DNA from: DAOUKH01 sp965261455
GTDB lineage: Bacteria > Chloroflexota > Dehalococcoidia > SHYB01
Length of the DNA stretch: 64,000 bases
Direction of reading: 5' to 3'
NCBI GenBank assembly: GCA_965261455.1
Contig: OZ253453.1
Location: 3,472,001-3,536,000 of the forward strand
Within the stretch, counting starts at the first letter, position 1. The number at the start of each line of letters is the position of its first letter. A program made the position numbers and the translations under genes. The notes beneath the pieces are model-generated. The model was not told the DNA's origin, ran no database searches, and saw nothing but the letters and a program-made list of their open reading frames with translations. Below, one piece after another: positions 43,126-51,463 of the stretch.

Positions 43126-43478
43126 CCTCCTGTAGGGGCGTCCCTTGTGGGCGCCCTCCGGCCTCCCGAGGAAGACTGAGAGCGGCCTCCGCCGCCCCGT
43201 TGGCGTCTATTCCGCCGGCGCCGAGAACACCAGCGCCGCGTTCTGTCCCCCAAACCCAAAGGAGTTGGACAGTACGAGCCCCAGGGGCCGCCGGAGCGGA
43301 GCGCCCCGCACGCAGTCGATCGCCAGGCCGTCGTCGAGGTGCTCGCAGTTGATGGTTGGAGGCACGGTTCCCGAGGCGATGGCACGCGCCGCCGCTGTCC
43401 CCTCGGGATCGGGGCGTGTCTCGTGGAGGCCGTCGGTCGTCGCGCCGTAGCCGGAGAGCTCGGCGTAGATCCGCGCTC
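43126..43478 (-). pseudogene. Decayed partial copy of the neighbouring fabF gene
   Basis: The minus strand from about 43478 down to the stop at 43207 reads ARIYAELSGYGATTDGLHET through to NCEHLDDGLAIDCVRGAP and GFGGQNAALVFSAPAE-stop, matching the last third of fabF (44534). It lacks an internal stretch: after AAARAI it continues directly with ASGTVPPT, deleting about 80 codons in frame. The duplication also includes about 75 bases past the stop, including a repeat motif. The 5' two-thirds are missing. Confidence 0.88.
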
Positions 43479-43516
43479 CAGCGCCCCCCGCCAGCCAATT
43501 TTCCGCGCCAATGATA

Positions 43517-43546
43517 CTTGACAGGCCTTGTCAAGGGGGTTTATCG
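43517..43546 (+). promoter_or_regulatory. Candidate promoter with overlapping palindrome, reading into the hairpin array
   Basis: TTGACA (43518-43523) is a perfect -35 box with a weak TTATCG 17 bases later. The -35 box sits inside the inverted repeat CTTGACA / TGTCAAG (43517-43523, 43529-43535), so a repressor site may cover the promoter. It points into the hairpin array and the small gene at 44005. Confidence 0.45.
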
Positions 43547-43598
43547 TTACCGTAGCGAACATGTGTTCTCCGCTGAGCGTCCCAAGGAATGCATGTTC

Positions 43599-43915
43599 CG
43601 CGCCTCCCGCAAGGGAGCGTGCACCTGCGCTGGGCCGCCCTCTAAGGTAGTCCCAGCGCCGCGCCTCCCGTAAGGGAGCGTGCACCCGCGTTGGGCTGCC
43701 CTCTAAGGTAGTCCAGCGCCGCGCCTCCCGTAAGGGAGCGTGCACCCCGCGTCGGCAGACCCCCTTCGGGGGCCTCCCCCGGCGCCGCGCCTCCCCGCGA
43801 GGGGAGTGTGCAACTGCGCCGGACCACCCATCAGTGCGTGTGCCGGCGCGCGCCTCCCCGCAAGGAGAGTGTGCGACTGCGCCAGGCAAAGGCCCTCCGG
43901 GGCCTTGCTTGGCGC
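43599..43915 (+). ncRNA. Tandem array of five double-hairpin units
   Basis: Five units of 60-66 bases. Each has a short hairpin CTCCC(C) / GGGAG with a GNRA loop (GCAA, GTAA, GTAA, GCGA, GCAA) at 43604-43617, 43665-43678, 43725-43738, 43791-43806 and 43854-43869. A longer hairpin follows with arms of type GCGCTGGG / CCCAGCGC. The long stem changes from unit to unit while staying paired: CTGG/CCAG, TTGG/CCAG, TCGG/CCGG, CCGG/CCGG, CCAGG/CTTGG. Loops vary freely; unit 3 has an inner stem with a TTCG loop. Compensatory changes point to selection on RNA structure. No known family is recognised. Confidence 0.7.
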
Positions 43916-43970
43916 GCCCCGCCCAAAGGTAGACGTGCGCCCAAAGCGCGCGCCCCGGCCCCTAGCGAAA

Positions 43971-43989
43971 GCCTCGCGCCCCGCGAGGC
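43971..43989 (+). promoter_or_regulatory. Leader hairpin before the small helix-turn-helix gene
   Basis: GCCTCGCG (43971-43978) and CGCGAGGC (43982-43989) form a perfect 8-bp stem with loop CCC. It ends one base before the GAAAGGTGAG ribosome site of the gene at 44005, so it could control its translation. Confidence 0.5.
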
Positions 43990-44004
43990 GGAAAGGTGAG
44001 ACTC

Positions 44005-44433
44005 ATGCCCCACAAGCCCCGATCTTCCTCCCGCAAGCGGAAGATCACCGTCCGAGCGCGGCAGCGCATCTTCCTCGATAGGTTCGCCGCCGTCGGCGTC
44101 ATGACCCCAAGCGCCGATGCCGCCGGCCTCCCCCTCAAGACCATCGCCCAATGGCTCAATGATGACCGAGACTTCCGGGAAGCCTTCGACGAGGCCAAGC
44201 TCCGCTTCCACGATCAGCTCGAAGAGGCAATCGTCAACCGAATCAATGGCGTCGATCAACGCAGGAACGACAACCTCCTGCGTTTCAAGACACAGGCCGA
44301 GCTCCCCGAAAAGTACGGCCGGCCGGGGAAGAAGCCCAAGGAGAGAGACCACCATTGTCTGACCTGGGACGATCTAGAGCGCATTACCGAAGAAGCCAAC
44401 GCCGAAGCCGCATCCAGATCGCCCGCCGCCTAG
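44005..44433 (+). CDS. Helix-turn-helix protein, terminase-small-subunit-like
   Basis: 142 residues from an ATG four bases after GAAAGGTGAG. A basic N-terminus (MPHKPRSSSRKRKITVRARQ) leads to a helix-turn-helix-like segment FLDRFAAVGVMTPSADAAGL then KTIAQWLNDDRDFREAFDEA, the layout of phage terminase small subunits and related DNA-binding adaptors. A helical region and a charged tail (KPKERDHHCLTWDDLERITE) follow. No other phage genes are nearby. It is the only gene between the intact and decayed fabF copies, downstream of the hairpin array. Confidence 0.6.
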   Translation: MPHKPRSSSRKRKITVRARQRIFLDRFAAVGVMTPSADAAGLPLKTIAQWLNDDRDFREAFDEAKLRFHDQLEEAIVNRINGVDQRRNDNLLRFKTQAELPEKYGRPGKKPKERDHHCLTWDDLERITEEANAEAASRSPAA

Positions 44434-44533
44434 TCCTTTCTGCGAGACGGAGCGCATGCGCCTCCTGCAGGGGCGTCCCTTGTGGGCGGCTCCCGAGGAA
44501 GACTGAGAGTGGCCTCCGCCGCCCCGTTGGCGT

Positions 44534-45766
44534 CTATCGCGGAGGCGCCGAGAACACCAGCGCCGCGTTCTGCCCCCCGAAACCGAAGGCGTTGGACAGC
44601 ACCAGCCGCAGCGAGCCCTGACGCGGAGCGCCCCGCACGCAGTCGATCGACAGGCCGTCGTCGAGGTGCTCGCAGTTGATCGTCGGAGGGACCGTTCCCG
44701 ACACGATGGCCTTGACCGCCGCGACGGCTTGGGCCGCCCCCGAGGCGCCCAGCATGTGCCCCGTCATCGACTTCATCGCCGTGACCGGGAGGCCGCCCAA
44801 CGCCTCGCCGAGAGCCGCGCCCAGCGCCCGCACCTCCGCGGCGTCGCCCGCTTGGGTGCCGGCGGCGTGGGCGAAGACGGCGCTCACCTCGCGGGGCTCC
44901 GCCTCCGCCTTCTCCAGCGCCCTCCCGATGGCGCGCGCCGCCGCCGCTCCGTCGGGATCGGGGCGTGTCTCGTGGAGGCCGTCGGTCGTCGCGCCGTAGC
45001 CGGCAAGCTCGGCGTAGACCCGCGCTCCGCGTCGCCGCGCGTGCTCGAGGTCCTCCAGCACCAACGCCGCGGCCCCCTCTGCGAGCACGAACCCATCGCG
45101 GTCGCGGTCGAAGGGCCTGCAGGCGCGCTCCGGCTCATCGTTGCGGCGCGACAGCGCTCCCAGCGCGTCGTCCCCGGCCAGGGTTAGCGGCGTCACGCAC
45201 GCCTCGGCGGCCCCCGCCAGCATCACCGACGCGTCGCCCCGCCGCACGATCTCCGCCGCCTCGCCGATGGCGTGGCCGCCCGTGGCGCACGCCGACGCGA
45301 TGGCGAAGCCCGGCCCCCGCAGGTCCAGCAGCATCGCCGCCTGCGCCGCCGCCATGTTGCTCAGCATCCGCGGGATCAGGAAGGGGCTCACTCCCTTGGC
45401 CCCCGCGCCGAGCGCCGACGCGGCCTCCAGGGCCGAGCTCTCGCCCCCGTGGCTCGATCCGAGCACCAGACCCGCTTCGTAGGGGTCATGGCCTTCGATG
45501 CCGGCGTCACGCCACGCCTCCAGCGCCGCGGCGGCGCCGAACCAGGCGTAGCGGTCGAAGCGCCGCGCCCGCCGCCGTTCGACCTCGGCGGGCGGCTCGA
45601 AGCCGACGACCTCGCCGGCGATGCGGACGGGAAACGCCGAGGCGTCGAACAGGGTGATGGGACGGACACCGGAGCGCCCCGCACAGAGGGCCGCCCAAAA
45701 GCCGGCCACGCCGGTGCCCACCGGGCTGACCACGCCCAAGCCGGTGACCGCGACCCTACGGCTCAT
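44534..45766 (-). CDS. fabF: Beta-ketoacyl-ACP synthase II
   Basis: 410 residues from MSRRVAVTGLGVVSPVGTGV. The catalytic Cys is in AIASACATGGHAIGEA, the two histidines in VFAHAAGTQAGDAAE and KSMTGHMLGASGAAQ, and the C-terminus is GFGGQNAALVFSAP. Elongates acyl chains by decarboxylative condensation with malonyl-ACP. The stand-alone gene has no acpP or fabG beside it, so a polyketide-like or accessory role is possible. It has the decayed partial copy at 43126. Confidence 0.93.
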   Translation of the reverse strand: MSRRVAVTGLGVVSPVGTGVAGFWAALCAGRSGVRPITLFDASAFPVRIAGEVVGFEPPAEVERRRARRFDRYAWFGAAAALEAWRDAGIEGHDPYEAGLVLGSSHGGESSALEAASALGAGAKGVSPFLIPRMLSNMAAAQAAMLLDLRGPGFAIASACATGGHAIGEAAEIVRRGDASVMLAGAAEACVTPLTLAGDDALGALSRRNDEPERACRPFDRDRDGFVLAEGAAALVLEDLEHARRRGARVYAELAGYGATTDGLHETRPDPDGAAAARAIGRALEKAEAEPREVSAVFAHAAGTQAGDAAEVRALGAALGEALGGLPVTAMKSMTGHMLGASGAAQAVAAVKAIVSGTVPPTINCEHLDDGLSIDCVRGAPRQGSLRLVLSNAFGFGGQNAALVFSAPPR

Positions 45767-45786
45767 GTCCGCAACGCCACCACACA

Positions 45787-45817
45787 CCTCTCCCCCTCGG
45801 GGGAGACTGAGAGAGGG
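45787..45817 (+). repeat. Dispersed palindromic repeat, between fabF and the aminopeptidase
   Basis: CCTCTCCCCCTCGGGGGAGA followed by CTGAGAGAGGGCC, the first hairpin of the dispersed family. It ends just before the aminopeptidase stop at 45822. Confidence 0.72.
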
Positions 45818-45821
45818 CCGT

Positions 45822-48404
45822 CTACCCCCGCTCCGACAGCCACGCCGCGGTCTCGCCGCGGTTCAACTCCAGCCAGCGGGCGTTCAGTTCGATGCGCTCC
45901 AGCGTCTGCCGGACCGCGCGCGCCGCCGACGGCGCTGGGTTCGACTCGAAGAAGTCGCGCACGTCGTCGCGGCGGGCCGCCGTGGTGAACCCCCCGCCCA
46001 CCGACACCAGCCGGGCGATCGCGAACCCGCCCGCGCCGTAGCGCCGGTCGAGCTCGCCCCAGTTGCTCTTGATGAACTCCCACGCCAGGTCGCGCCCCTT
46101 CAGGTTCCCCGCCAGCGACACGATCACCAGCACCGCGTCTTGAATCCGGACCTCGTCCGTCAGCGAGCGTTCCAGCGTCTCCGCCAATAGCGCCTCGTCC
46201 TCGAAGCGGGTAAGTGCCCCAAGGAGCCGCATCTTCTCCTCGCTCAGCGTGGCCGCCTTCGCCAGCTTCCACAGCTGATCGTAGGCCTCGCGGCCCCCGT
46301 ACTGGGCGGCCAGACTGAAGACGACCGCTCGCACGTCGGGGTGAACGCTCGACTCGTCGTGCAGATAGCGCTCGAAGCGCCCGCGTGCCTCATCGGCGAG
46401 CGCGGCATCGCCGTAGTAGCCGCGCTGCCCCAGCACCGTGCTCCGGCGCAGCGATTCGAGGTGCCCCTCGCCGGGCCCCGCGTCCCAGCCGACCTCGCCC
46501 GCGATGCGCTCGAACAGACCGCCGGCGAACCGCCGGTACGCCGCCAGCGAAGGCTCGTCGGCGAGCAGCGTTTCAAAGCCGCGCAGGTTGCTTGCCAGGT
46601 CGCCCCATACCGTGGCGTCGTCCTCCCCCGCGTACGCGCCCGCCGCGTTAAGGAAGTGGGTCGCGGGCGCGATGCCCGCGCGCATCAGGGCGTAGGCGTC
46701 GTTCTGCACACCCAAGCGGTCGGACGCGGAGAAGGCCTTGTCGGCCACCGCCCCGCACAGTCGCTCCCAGTCCTCGGCCTCATAGTTCACCCGGTAGAAA
46801 CCCGTCTGCCCGGCGTTGACCTTGATCCAGCCGTCGCCCGCGGGGACGTCGATCTTGCCCTCCCGCGCGCTCAGCAGCGACGTCTGCAACTCGCCCCCGT
46901 GCGTCAGCGCCAGCACCGGCGTCTCCCACAGCGAGGGATCGTCCTTGCCGCCGCCAAGCAGGTGGCTGTAGAGGAAGCGGCGCTGCGAAAGCCCGACCCG
47001 CGTGCCGTCGCCGGAGCGCTCCGCCTTGACGTCGACGACGGGGTAGCCCATCTGCTGCGTCCAACTGTTCATGATCCGCGTGACGGGCTCGCCGCTCGCC
47101 GCCTCCAACGCGTTCCAGAGATGAGCCGTGCGGGCGTTGGCGTACTGATGCTCGTCGATGTAGGCCCGCAGCCCGCCGCGGAAGGTGTCCGCACCAAGGT
47201 ATTGCTCCAGCATCCGGAGCACGGAGCCGCCCTTGCTGTAGCTGATCGCGTCGAAGATCTCCCGGATCTCCGCGGGGTCTTTGACCGGCACCTCAATGGG
47301 GTGCGAGCTTTCCAAGCCGTCGAGGCTGAGCGCCGCGTTGGTGTCCTGGCTCACGAACTGCGTCCACATCCGCCACTCGGGGAACAGCACGTCGACGCCC
47401 TTGTCCCCCATCCACGAAGCGAAGCTCTCGTTGAGCCACAGGTCGTCCCACCACTCCATCGTCACCAGGTCGCCGAACCACATGTGCGCCATCTCGTGCG
47501 AGACGACCTGCATGATGCGCTGACGGGCCGCCGACGCCGAGTTGCCTTCCTCGAACAGCAGCGCCGTCTCGCGGTAGATGATGCAGCCCCAGTTCTCCAT
47601 CGCCCCCGCCGCGAAGTCGGGGACCGCCACGTGGTCCATCTTGGGCAGCGGGTAGGGGATGCCGAAGTAGTCGTTGAAATAGCCGAGGAGCTTGACGGAG
47701 TTTTCCAGCGCGAACCGCCCCTGCTCCTCCTTGCCCCGCGTGGTGAATACCCGCACCAGCGTTCCGCCGGGCCCGGTGGCCTCGACCGACGCCAGGTCGC
47801 CCACGACAAAGGCCAGCAGATAGGTGGACATCTTCGGAGTCTCTTGGAACCGCACCGTCTTGAGCGGCCCCTCGACCGACTCCATCGCCACGGGCATGTT
47901 GGACAGCGTCGTCAGTTCCTTCGGCGCCGTCAGGGTGACCTCGAACGTGGCCTTCAGCGACGGCTCGTCCCAGCAGGGGAAAGCCCGCCGTGCGTCCGTG
48001 GCCTCGAACTGCGTCGTCGCCATGTAGCGCTTTTCGCCGGTCTCGTCGACGTACTCGCTGCGGTAGAAGCCGCGAAGCTGATCGTTGAGCACGCCGGTGA
48101 AGACGCAGGCCAGGGAGGCCCGCCCCGCCGGAAGTGTCTCGCCGAAGGAGAAGACCGCGGTCTCCTCCTCCTCGTGAGTCTCGATCGACGCCTCAACGCT
48201 CCGGCCATCGGCCAACGTCGCCACGACCGACGCGATCTCGAGCTCGGCGGCGTTGAGCGTGATGCGCTCCGTCGCCTCCAGCACCTCGATCTCGATGCTC
48301 ACCGCCCCCTCGAACGTGAAGGCATCGAGGTCGGGCGCCAGATCGATGGCGTAGCGAAGCGGCTTGACGTTCCCGGGCAGTTTCTTGACGTCGCTCTCGT
48401 TCAC
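45822..48404 (-). CDS. pepN: M1 family metallo-aminopeptidase (PepN-like)
   Basis: 860 residues from a GTG after AAGGAG. The exopeptidase motif GAMENWGCIIYRE, the zinc motif VVSHEMAHMWFGDLVT with WLNESFASWM supplying the third ligand, and the Tyr of SYSKGGSVLRMLE are all present. A C-terminal ERAP1-like helical domain follows (VNYEAEDWERL onward). Removes N-terminal residues from peptides in the cytoplasm. Directly downstream of the flavin monooxygenase gene (10 bases). Confidence 0.93.
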   Translation of the reverse strand: MNESDVKKLPGNVKPLRYAIDLAPDLDAFTFEGAVSIEIEVLEATERITLNAAELEIASVVATLADGRSVEASIETHEEEETAVFSFGETLPAGRASLACVFTGVLNDQLRGFYRSEYVDETGEKRYMATTQFEATDARRAFPCWDEPSLKATFEVTLTAPKELTTLSNMPVAMESVEGPLKTVRFQETPKMSTYLLAFVVGDLASVEATGPGGTLVRVFTTRGKEEQGRFALENSVKLLGYFNDYFGIPYPLPKMDHVAVPDFAAGAMENWGCIIYRETALLFEEGNSASAARQRIMQVVSHEMAHMWFGDLVTMEWWDDLWLNESFASWMGDKGVDVLFPEWRMWTQFVSQDTNAALSLDGLESSHPIEVPVKDPAEIREIFDAISYSKGGSVLRMLEQYLGADTFRGGLRAYIDEHQYANARTAHLWNALEAASGEPVTRIMNSWTQQMGYPVVDVKAERSGDGTRVGLSQRRFLYSHLLGGGKDDPSLWETPVLALTHGGELQTSLLSAREGKIDVPAGDGWIKVNAGQTGFYRVNYEAEDWERLCGAVADKAFSASDRLGVQNDAYALMRAGIAPATHFLNAAGAYAGEDDATVWGDLASNLRGFETLLADEPSLAAYRRFAGGLFERIAGEVGWDAGPGEGHLESLRRSTVLGQRGYYGDAALADEARGRFERYLHDESSVHPDVRAVVFSLAAQYGGREAYDQLWKLAKAATLSEEKMRLLGALTRFEDEALLAETLERSLTDEVRIQDAVLVIVSLAGNLKGRDLAWEFIKSNWGELDRRYGAGGFAIARLVSVGGGFTTAARRDDVRDFFESNPAPSAARAVRQTLERIELNARWLELNRGETAAWLSERG

Positions 48405-48414
48405 CACGGTCTCC

Positions 48415-49425
48415 TTAGCCTCGGAAGGCGGCCACCACGCCGGCAATGCTCGCGTCGTTCGCTCCCGGCGCGGGGTTGAAGGTGACCCGGTTGACCACAC
48501 CGCCCCAGCGCTCCTCGAAGCGGTCGGCGATGTCGTCGTAGCGCCCCACCGTGACGAACGTGTCGAACATCTCCTCGGTCACCAGCTCCGCCATCTCGTC
48601 CCACTTGCCCTGCTTGGACAGCCGGTGCATCTCGACGGCCTCCTCGGTCCAGCCGTGCAGACTCATGACGCCGCGGTAGGCCGGCGTCGAGCCGTAGAAC
48701 GAGATGCGGCGGCGCATGGCGGGCCGCTGCTCCTCGATCTCCTCCTCGTTCGCCCCGGCGATGTAGAACCCCTGCCCCACGAGATCGAAGTCGTCGAAGG
48801 TGCGGCCCGCCTTGGACAGACCCGCCTCGATGTGCGGCAGGATCACCTCCCGCGCATACCTTGGCGTGTTGAACGAATGCATGCGCAGGCCGTCGCAGAT
48901 CTCACCGGACAGGCGCAGGTTGTAGGGATTCAAGGCCGAGATGTAGACCGGTATCCGGGGGTGCTCAATGGGCTCGGGAGTGAACAGCGGATTCGTCAAG
49001 CTGAACTGATAGAAATCGCCGGCGAAGTCGAGCTTAGTCCCGTTCTGCCAGCAGTCCCAGATATGACGCAGGGCCGCGATATACTCCCGCAGACGCGGGC
49101 CGGGCGAGTCCCACGCCACGCTGAACCGCCGCTCGATGTGCGCCTTGATCTGCGTCCCCAGGCCCAGCAGCAGCCGGCCCTTGGTGAACTCCTGCACGTC
49201 CCAAGCCTCGTAGGCCACCACCATCGGGCTTCGGGGGAAGGCGATGAGCACCGACGTGCACAGCGTCAGGCGGCTCGTATGCTCCCCGGCCAGCACGAGC
49301 CGGAAGAACGGGTCGTGGCTCGTCTCACCCGACGAGACGCCGTCGTAGCCGAGCGCCTCGGCGCGTTTCGCCTCCGCGATCACGCCCTCCAGCGTCTTCG
49401 ATGCCAGCGTGTACTCGACTTTCAT
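48415..49425 (-). CDS. LLM-class F420-dependent oxidoreductase
   Basis: 336 residues. MKVEYTLASKTLEGVIAEAK, GYDGVSSGETSHDPFFRLVL, FTKGRLLLGLGTQIKAHIER and YISALNPYNLRLSGEICDGL match the group of F420-dependent LLM enzymes common in Actinobacteria and Chloroflexota. Overlaps the preceding small membrane-protein gene by four bases and is followed by pepN. Confidence 0.88.
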   Translation of the reverse strand: MKVEYTLASKTLEGVIAEAKRAEALGYDGVSSGETSHDPFFRLVLAGEHTSRLTLCTSVLIAFPRSPMVVAYEAWDVQEFTKGRLLLGLGTQIKAHIERRFSVAWDSPGPRLREYIAALRHIWDCWQNGTKLDFAGDFYQFSLTNPLFTPEPIEHPRIPVYISALNPYNLRLSGEICDGLRMHSFNTPRYAREVILPHIEAGLSKAGRTFDDFDLVGQGFYIAGANEEEIEEQRPAMRRRISFYGSTPAYRGVMSLHGWTEEAVEMHRLSKQGKWDEMAELVTEEMFDTFVTVGRYDDIADRFEERWGGVVNRVTFNPAPGANDASIAGVVAAFRG

Positions 49426-49721
49426 ACGGCCTCAGACTGGTCGTCCTCCGGCTCCATGGGCGGTTCCGTAGGCGCCAGCGCCCTGTCCGCAGTCATGAAT
49501 TTTACGATAGGGGGAACGAGGGCCATCCCGAGCCCCAACATGAGTAGGAAAGCAGCGAAAGCGATAACCCCCCTTTCGGCGAAGAACCATCCTTTGCTGA
49601 ATAACCCCGCCCAAGCCCTCGCCATGTGCACCGCCGAAGTTCCCACGAAGATCACGCATGTCCCGAGCACCGCTAGGCCGATTCCGTAGACGAATTGTGT
49701 GTTTATGGCTATCTTCACCAT
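49422..49721 (-). CDS. Small membrane protein of unknown function
   Basis: 99 residues from MVKIAINTQFVYGIGLAVLG. Two or three hydrophobic helices (YGIGLAVLGTCVIFVG, GVIAFAAFLLMLGLGMALVP) and an acidic C-terminal tail (PPMEPEDDQSEAV). No family recognised. Four-base overlap with the oxidoreductase start indicates co-translation. Confidence 0.65.
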   Translation of the reverse strand: MVKIAINTQFVYGIGLAVLGTCVIFVGTSAVHMARAWAGLFSKGWFFAERGVIAFAAFLLMLGLGMALVPPIVKFMTADRALAPTEPPMEPEDDQSEAV

Positions 49722-49757
49722 CGAAGGTTGGGGCGCACGGGAGCATAGCACAAGGGC

Positions 49758-51077
49758 TCACGCTGACCGCGGTGCCTTGCGCGAGCTCAACGCCGCCAAC
49801 GTTAGGACGGCGATCGACGCCAGCATGATGAAGGAAATCCACCAGATCAGGTCGTAGCTGCCCGTCCTGTCGAAGGCGAACCCCGCCGCGAGTGGGCCGA
49901 ACGCGTTGGACGTCATGTTGAACGCCATCACCACCCCCCGAATGGCGCCGAGCGCTTCGCGTCCGAAGTACACCGGCCACACCAGTTGGTGCAACGTCGT
50001 ATTCATCCCGAAGGTGATCCCGTACGCCGCCGCCCAGAGGAATGCCGCCGGTGCGCCGCCGACTGCCAGCAACAACAGCAAGCTCCCCGCCAGCCCCGCG
50101 TAGGCGGCGGCCAGCATCGGTTTCAACGGGACACGGTCGGCGATGAACCCCGTGGTGAATCCGCCGAGGAGCGTGCAGGCGGCCCACGCCGCCAGCACCA
50201 AGGTACCCACCGACGCGCCGATCCCTGTGTCGTCGAGATAGGCGATCAGGTGAAAGTTGACCGCCGCGCCCACGAAGAATGTCACCGTGGTGACCACCAG
50301 CAGGACGTAGAAGGGCCGGGTGGAGGCAGCCTCCCGGAGCGTGTAGCTCCGCTCCTCCCGCGCCGCCTCCGGCATCCGGCCCGTCCCCTCGGCGAACGGG
50401 CCGCGTCGTGGAGGGCCTGCGTCGCCGTCGGGCCGCAGCCCCATATCCTCGGGGCGGCGGCGTAGGAAGAGCAGGCTGGGCAGGAACCCCACCGCCCATG
50501 CCACGATCCCCACAGAGAACATCGCCAGGCGCCAGTTGCTCGCCGCAAGGATGGCCTGGGCATACACCGGTGTGAGCCCGTTCCCGAAGCGTAGGCCCAT
50601 TCCCGAAAGAGCGATGGCTTGGCCGCGCTTGCGCACGAACCACATCGGCGTGCTCACCTGCATCCCGAGGTTCACCACGCCCTGGACCACGACGCGCCCG
50701 ACGATGGTCGCGAGGTAGAAGTGCCACAGCGCGCCGATCTGGGAGAGCGCGGCGATGCTTCCCCCGATCACGACGAAGCCGACCGTCACCATCCAACGCG
50801 GCCCGTAGCGGTCGAGGAACGGCCCCACGAAGATCGCCGCCAGCCCGCCGACGATGGTGCCGATGGTGTTCGCCCCCGCGAAGGTCGCCCGCGACCAGCC
50901 GAACTCCTCCGTGATGGGCTTGATGAAGACCCCGATGGTCGGGTTGAACTGCCCCGCCATCGCAAAGCCGGCCGCCGCCACGACGGCGACGATCACCCAG
51001 CCGTAAAACAGCTTCTTCTTTCTCTTGATACGGAGTCCTCGCCAGGGCAGGGTGAAGCAGGGGAGCCGCGCAATCAT
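49758..51077 (-). CDS. MFS transporter, monocarboxylate/oxalate-formate type
   Basis: 439 residues from MIARLPCFTLPWRGLRIKRK; a later start near KRKKKLFYGW is possible. FYGWVIVAVVAAAGFAMAGQ with NPTIGVFIKPITEEFGWSRA is the signature of the MCT/OFA branch, and about 12 helices follow with a Pro/Arg-rich central loop (residues about 200-230). Probably takes up or exchanges small carboxylates. Confidence 0.87.
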   Translation of the reverse strand: MIARLPCFTLPWRGLRIKRKKKLFYGWVIVAVVAAAGFAMAGQFNPTIGVFIKPITEEFGWSRATFAGANTIGTIVGGLAAIFVGPFLDRYGPRWMVTVGFVVIGGSIAALSQIGALWHFYLATIVGRVVVQGVVNLGMQVSTPMWFVRKRGQAIALSGMGLRFGNGLTPVYAQAILAASNWRLAMFSVGIVAWAVGFLPSLLFLRRRPEDMGLRPDGDAGPPRRGPFAEGTGRMPEAAREERSYTLREAASTRPFYVLLVVTTVTFFVGAAVNFHLIAYLDDTGIGASVGTLVLAAWAACTLLGGFTTGFIADRVPLKPMLAAAYAGLAGSLLLLLAVGGAPAAFLWAAAYGITFGMNTTLHQLVWPVYFGREALGAIRGVVMAFNMTSNAFGPLAAGFAFDRTGSYDLIWWISFIMLASIAVLTLAALSSRKAPRSA

Positions 51078-51463
51078 ACAAGACCCACTGTTGACGCGGC
51101 CCGCGCCCGCCATTCCCGCGGAATGCAGCGCCGCCCGCCATAAACCTCGCTCCCCGTGGGAGATGGCTGCGATGCAATCGATACGGACTCATCGTCGATG
51201 GGTATCGCCAGGGTGCTACCGCCGCTATCGTAAGGTGGACCGCAGGCTCTTGGCGGCGTGCTTCCCAGCCGCCAAGAGCGCTTCGATTTGCCTGCCGGAC
51301 CGGCTCTGCCTCCCGGCCCTGGTCCAGGCGCATAGGCCAATCTAACAGGGGCATGGTTGCAGGCTCCGGCTTGCGCATCCGGTTAAAGGCGTCGCAGTAC
51401 GGAAGAACGCCTGGACGAATTGGCGAGTCAAATCGTTGAACTCGTCCGACGAAGGAGCGGGCG
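51078..51463. other. Intergenic region with a long perfect hairpin
   Basis: 386 bases between divergent genes without a convincing coding frame. It contains a perfect 12-bp inverted repeat, GCTCTTGGCGGC (51246-51257) and GCCGCCAAGAGC (51268-51279), with a 10-base loop. A 6-bp repeat CGATAC / GTATCG lies shortly before it. Possibly a structured RNA, operator or terminator; no known RNA family is recognised. Confidence 0.5.

Noticed and set aside
43599..43915. CRISPR array (repeats of about 28 bases with 33-38 base spacers)
   Set aside because: The supposed spacers all begin and end with complementary arms of the same type and vary only in the loop, spacing is irregular, and no cas genes are present.
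43996..44433. Prophage indicated by a terminase-like protein
   Set aside because: No large terminase, portal, capsid, tail or integrase gene lies nearby, and the flanks are two fabF copies.
51078..51463. SRP or RNase P RNA in the hairpin-bearing gap
   Set aside because: The conserved core sequences of these RNAs are not present on either strand.
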